From positions 1 to 8,130 of the forward strand of contig CADBQZ010000136.1 in the NCBI GenBank assembly GCA_902796865.1: a stretch of 8,130 nucleotides of DNA, read 5' to 3'. Below, one piece after another: positions 6,482-8,130 of the stretch. The notes below the pieces were generated by a model that had not been told where the DNA came from, did not search any database, and worked only from the letters and a program-made list of their open reading frames with translations. The stretch comes from an uncultured Ruminococcus sp. (GTDB lineage Bacteria > Bacillota > Clostridia > Oscillospirales > Ruminococcaceae). A program made the translations under genes and the position numbers. Numbering within the stretch: the stretch's first letter is position 1; each line of letters begins with the position of its first letter.

Positions 6482-7339
6482 TCACTTTATAGAGTGCATA
6501 AACTTTTTATTTAGCGAATTAAAAAAGCTCCCCGATGCCATATCGACAATATTTATAGTATTTTCAGAGCTTGTTATCTCTACTGACGAGCCTGCTCTTA
6601 ATTTTATCGGGTCACATCCGTCAATGCTCACATACATATTTGTAACACGTTCAAAGCGGCTTTCAAATCTAAGCCGTCTTTCAGGTGAAAAAACCATTGG
6701 TCTGGTAAATAAAGAGTGCGGACATATAAGAGTCATTTCTATACATCTCATATCCGGCTCTATTATAGGACCTCCTGCCGACAGCGAGTATGCTGTTGAA
6801 CCTGTCGGGGTACTGAATACTACCCCATCCGCACGGTATCTTCCCATAAGACTTTCATCGGCGTAGATCTCAAAGTCACAAATAGCCGCATATTCGGTCA
6901 TCACCGATATATCGTTCAAAGCTTCATATATCACAGGCGCTTCATCAATACTGTTTATACGTGCTTTTAAAAGCATTCTCTTGCTTATAGTATACTCACC
7001 GCTTTTTATCTTTCCTATCTGTTCAAGCTGATCATATTCAAGAGCAGACATAAACCCGAGCCTTCCGGTATTTATACCGATAAGAAGCGTCTGTGTTCCT
7101 ATAAGATGCTTTGCACATTTAAGTATAGTGCCGTCTCCGCCTATTGCTATAGCAAGATCAGACTCTGCTGCGACTGCATTAAAATCGCCGTATTTTATAT
7201 ATGGCTTATCCGAAAACTTTTTTTCAAAATGACTGTCGGCAAATACTTCTATATCATTTTTTCTCAGTATATCGCAAAGCTCTCTTGCACATTCAAGTGC
7301 ATTTGGCTTTTTGAAATTAGGATATATCGCAGCTTTCAT
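6482..7339 (-). CDS. nadK: NAD kinase
   Basis: The 285-residue enzyme phosphorylates NAD to NADP using ATP or polyphosphate in the cytoplasm and is the cell's route to NADP. The N-terminal alpha/beta domain carries the diagnostic GGDGT motif (67-71) with catalytic D69, followed by GINTGRLGF (88-96). The ALNDIS segment has the NAD-binding N142-D143 pair. The C-terminal beta-rich domain starts with the conserved block from D171 (DGVVFSTPTGSTAYSLSAGG, to 190) and continues with IDG (239-241). Length and motif order are normal for bacterial NadK. Start at 7339: the - strand reads AAGGGAAGATAATGG before the ATG, placing GGGA about nine bases upstream and overlapping the last codons of tlyA, whose stop is three bases earlier. 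The stop overlaps the GTG that could start argR. In many Clostridia nadK lies between tlyA and argR, as here. Confidence 0.97.
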   Translation of the reverse strand: MKAAIYPNFKKPNALECARELCDILRKNDIEVFADSHFEKKFSDKPYIKYGDFNAVAAESDLAIAIGGDGTILKCAKHLIGTQTLLIGINTGRLGFMSALEYDQLEQIGKIKSGEYTISKRMLLKARINSIDEAPVIYEALNDISVMTEYAAICDFEIYADESLMGRYRADGVVFSTPTGSTAYSLSAGGPIIEPDMRCIEMTLICPHSLFTRPMVFSPERRLRFESRFERVTNMYVSIDGCDPIKLRAGSSVEITSSENTINIVDMASGSFFNSLNKKFMHSIK

Positions 7340-7342
7340 CCA

Positions 7343-8130
7343 TTATCTTCCCTTCTTAAACTGTTCAAAGGCATTCCTTACCGTTTCTTTTACATCTATA
7401 CAGGCTCTTTCTCCGGATTTATCTATAAACGCAAGATATTCTATATTGCCGCTTCCACCCTTTATCGGCGAATGAATTATCTCTTTTATAAAAAATCCTT
7501 CTGCGCTTACAGCAGCCGTAATATCAGTCAGTACACGTTCGTGTATCTTTTCATTTTTAACGACACCTTTTTTGCCTATATTCTTCCTGCCGGCTTCAAA
7601 CTGCGGCTTTATAAGCAAAGCAGCACTTCCATTTTCTGACAAAAGTTCATATATCTTCGGAAGTATAAGCTTTAATGATATAAATGATACATCAACGGAA
7701 ATAAAATCTATCGTTTTGTCAAGCATTTCCTTTGATATGTCTCTTATATCAGTTTTTTCCATGCAGCATACACGTTCATCTTCCCTGAGTTTCTCTGCGA
7801 GCTGTCCGTATCCCACATCTACCGCATATACATATGCCGCACCGTTTTCAAGCATACAATCAGTAAAACCTCCGGTAGATGCTCCTATATCCATACAGAC
7901 CGTGCCTTTAAGGGATATGCCTGTATGCTCAATAAGCTTCCGAAGCTTCAGTCCGCCTCTGCCGACATACTCCATGATCTCTCCGCAAAGTTCTATTTCA
8001 TCATCTTCCGAAACGTTTAAAGAAGGTTTTGTGCATATCTCTCCGCAAAGCTTTACCTTTCCCTCAGCTATCGCTTCCTTTGCTTTCTGACGGCTTGGAA
8101 ATATACCTCTTTTTACAAGCTCAAGATCTA
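7343..8130 (-). CDS. tlyA: TlyA-family rRNA 2'-O-methyltransferase (5' end cut by window edge)
   Basis: The reading frame continues upstream of the internal Met at 7975 without a stop to the right edge, giving 261 complete visible codons. I read through to the edge because the extra 51 residues form an S4 RNA-binding domain (DLELVKRGIFPSRQKAKEAI, then EGKVKLCGE), leaving only about two to five N-terminal residues outside the window. A Rossmann methyltransferase domain follows, with SAM motif I DIGASTGGF (visible residues 80-88) and catalytic candidates D146 in SVDVSFISL, K174 in LIKPQFE and E230 in NIEYL, consistent with the K-D-K-E tetrad of FtsJ-like 2'-O-methyltransferases. Mycobacterium tuberculosis TlyA methylates cytidines in 16S and 23S rRNA; older annotations call such proteins hemolysins. 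B. subtilis YqxC is the syntenic relative. It is the first visible gene of the leftward operon, and nadK starts three bases after its stop. Which rRNA site it modifies cannot be read from sequence. Confidence 0.95.
   Translation of the reverse strand, partial: DLELVKRGIFPSRQKAKEAIAEGKVKLCGEICTKPSLNVSEDDEIELCGEIMEYVGRGGLKLRKLIEHTGISLKGTVCMDIGASTGGFTDCMLENGAAYVYAVDVGYGQLAEKLREDERVCCMEKTDIRDISKEMLDKTIDFISVDVSFISLKLILPKIYELLSENGSAALLIKPQFEAGRKNIGKKGVVKNEKIHERVLTDITAAVSAEGFFIKEIIHSPIKGGSGNIEYLAFIDKSGERACIDVKETVRNAFEQFKKGR

Noticed and set aside
7106..7639. Rightward open frame of 177 codons rich in Phe, Tyr, Ile and Ser
   Set aside because: It lies antisense across the nadK-tlyA junction, both of which have full diagnostic motifs. 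Its composition is that of a shadow of AT-rich coding sequence, and I see no recognisable domain.
7976..8050. Repeated 14-base string (atctctccgcaaag) about 60 bases apart
   Set aside because: Both copies encode LCGEI within the S4-domain region of TlyA. This is two copies only, in frame and consistent with chance similarity in coding sequence, not a repeat array.
7572..8090. Rightward open frame of 172 codons, Ser/Pro-rich
   Set aside because: It is antisense to the conserved TlyA methyltransferase and S4 domains; no recognisable motif and no credible Shine-Dalgarno.

Overview
The window looks like a chromosomal segment of a low-to-moderate GC Gram-positive bacterium of class Clostridia, most plausibly a Ruminococcus-like gut member of the Oscillospiraceae/Ruminococcaceae. 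This rests on gene content and order (tlyA-nadK-argR-recN followed by DnaD-domain and DnaC-type genes), AT-rich codon choice, and GGAGG-type ribosome binding sites. It is an inference from protein resemblance, since no rRNA gene is present.

Layout. Positions 1-66 appear to be the 3' end of a rightward gene. It is followed after 24 bases by one rightward gene (91-1812) for a large polytopic membrane protein with an overall layout like GT-C glycosyltransferases but no assignable activity. A strong hairpin at 1816-1854 lies between this gene and a leftward block and probably terminates transcription from both sides. Everything from 1888 to the right edge is one compact leftward gene cluster. In transcription order it reads: tlyA (S4-domain rRNA 2'-O-methyltransferase, cut by the right edge), nadK (NAD kinase), argR (arginine repressor), recN (SMC-like DNA repair ATPase), a DnaD-domain protein, a DnaC/DnaI-type AAA+ helicase loader, and a histidine phosphatase. 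Neighbouring genes overlap by 1-4 bases or lie a few bases apart, so the cluster reads as a single translationally coupled operon whose promoter lies beyond the window.

How the genes fit together. The tlyA-argR-recN order is a recurrent Firmicutes arrangement (Bacillus subtilis has dxs-yqxC-ahrC-recN), usually preceded by isoprenoid genes such as dxs. Here nadK sits between tlyA and argR. A helicase-loading pair resembling the B. subtilis DnaB/DnaD plus DnaI proteins is joined to the recN end, so cofactor supply, arginine control, ribosome modification, recombinational repair and replication loading share a transcript. The final phosphatase has no visible functional link to the rest.

This is mostly ordinary core-genome sequence. 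I see no phage, insertion sequence, CRISPR array, tRNA or rRNA, and no non-coding stretch longer than 300 bases. The points most worth a second look are the uncharacterised membrane protein, the helicase-loader pair attached to the recN operon, and the start codons of the DnaD-domain gene and argR.
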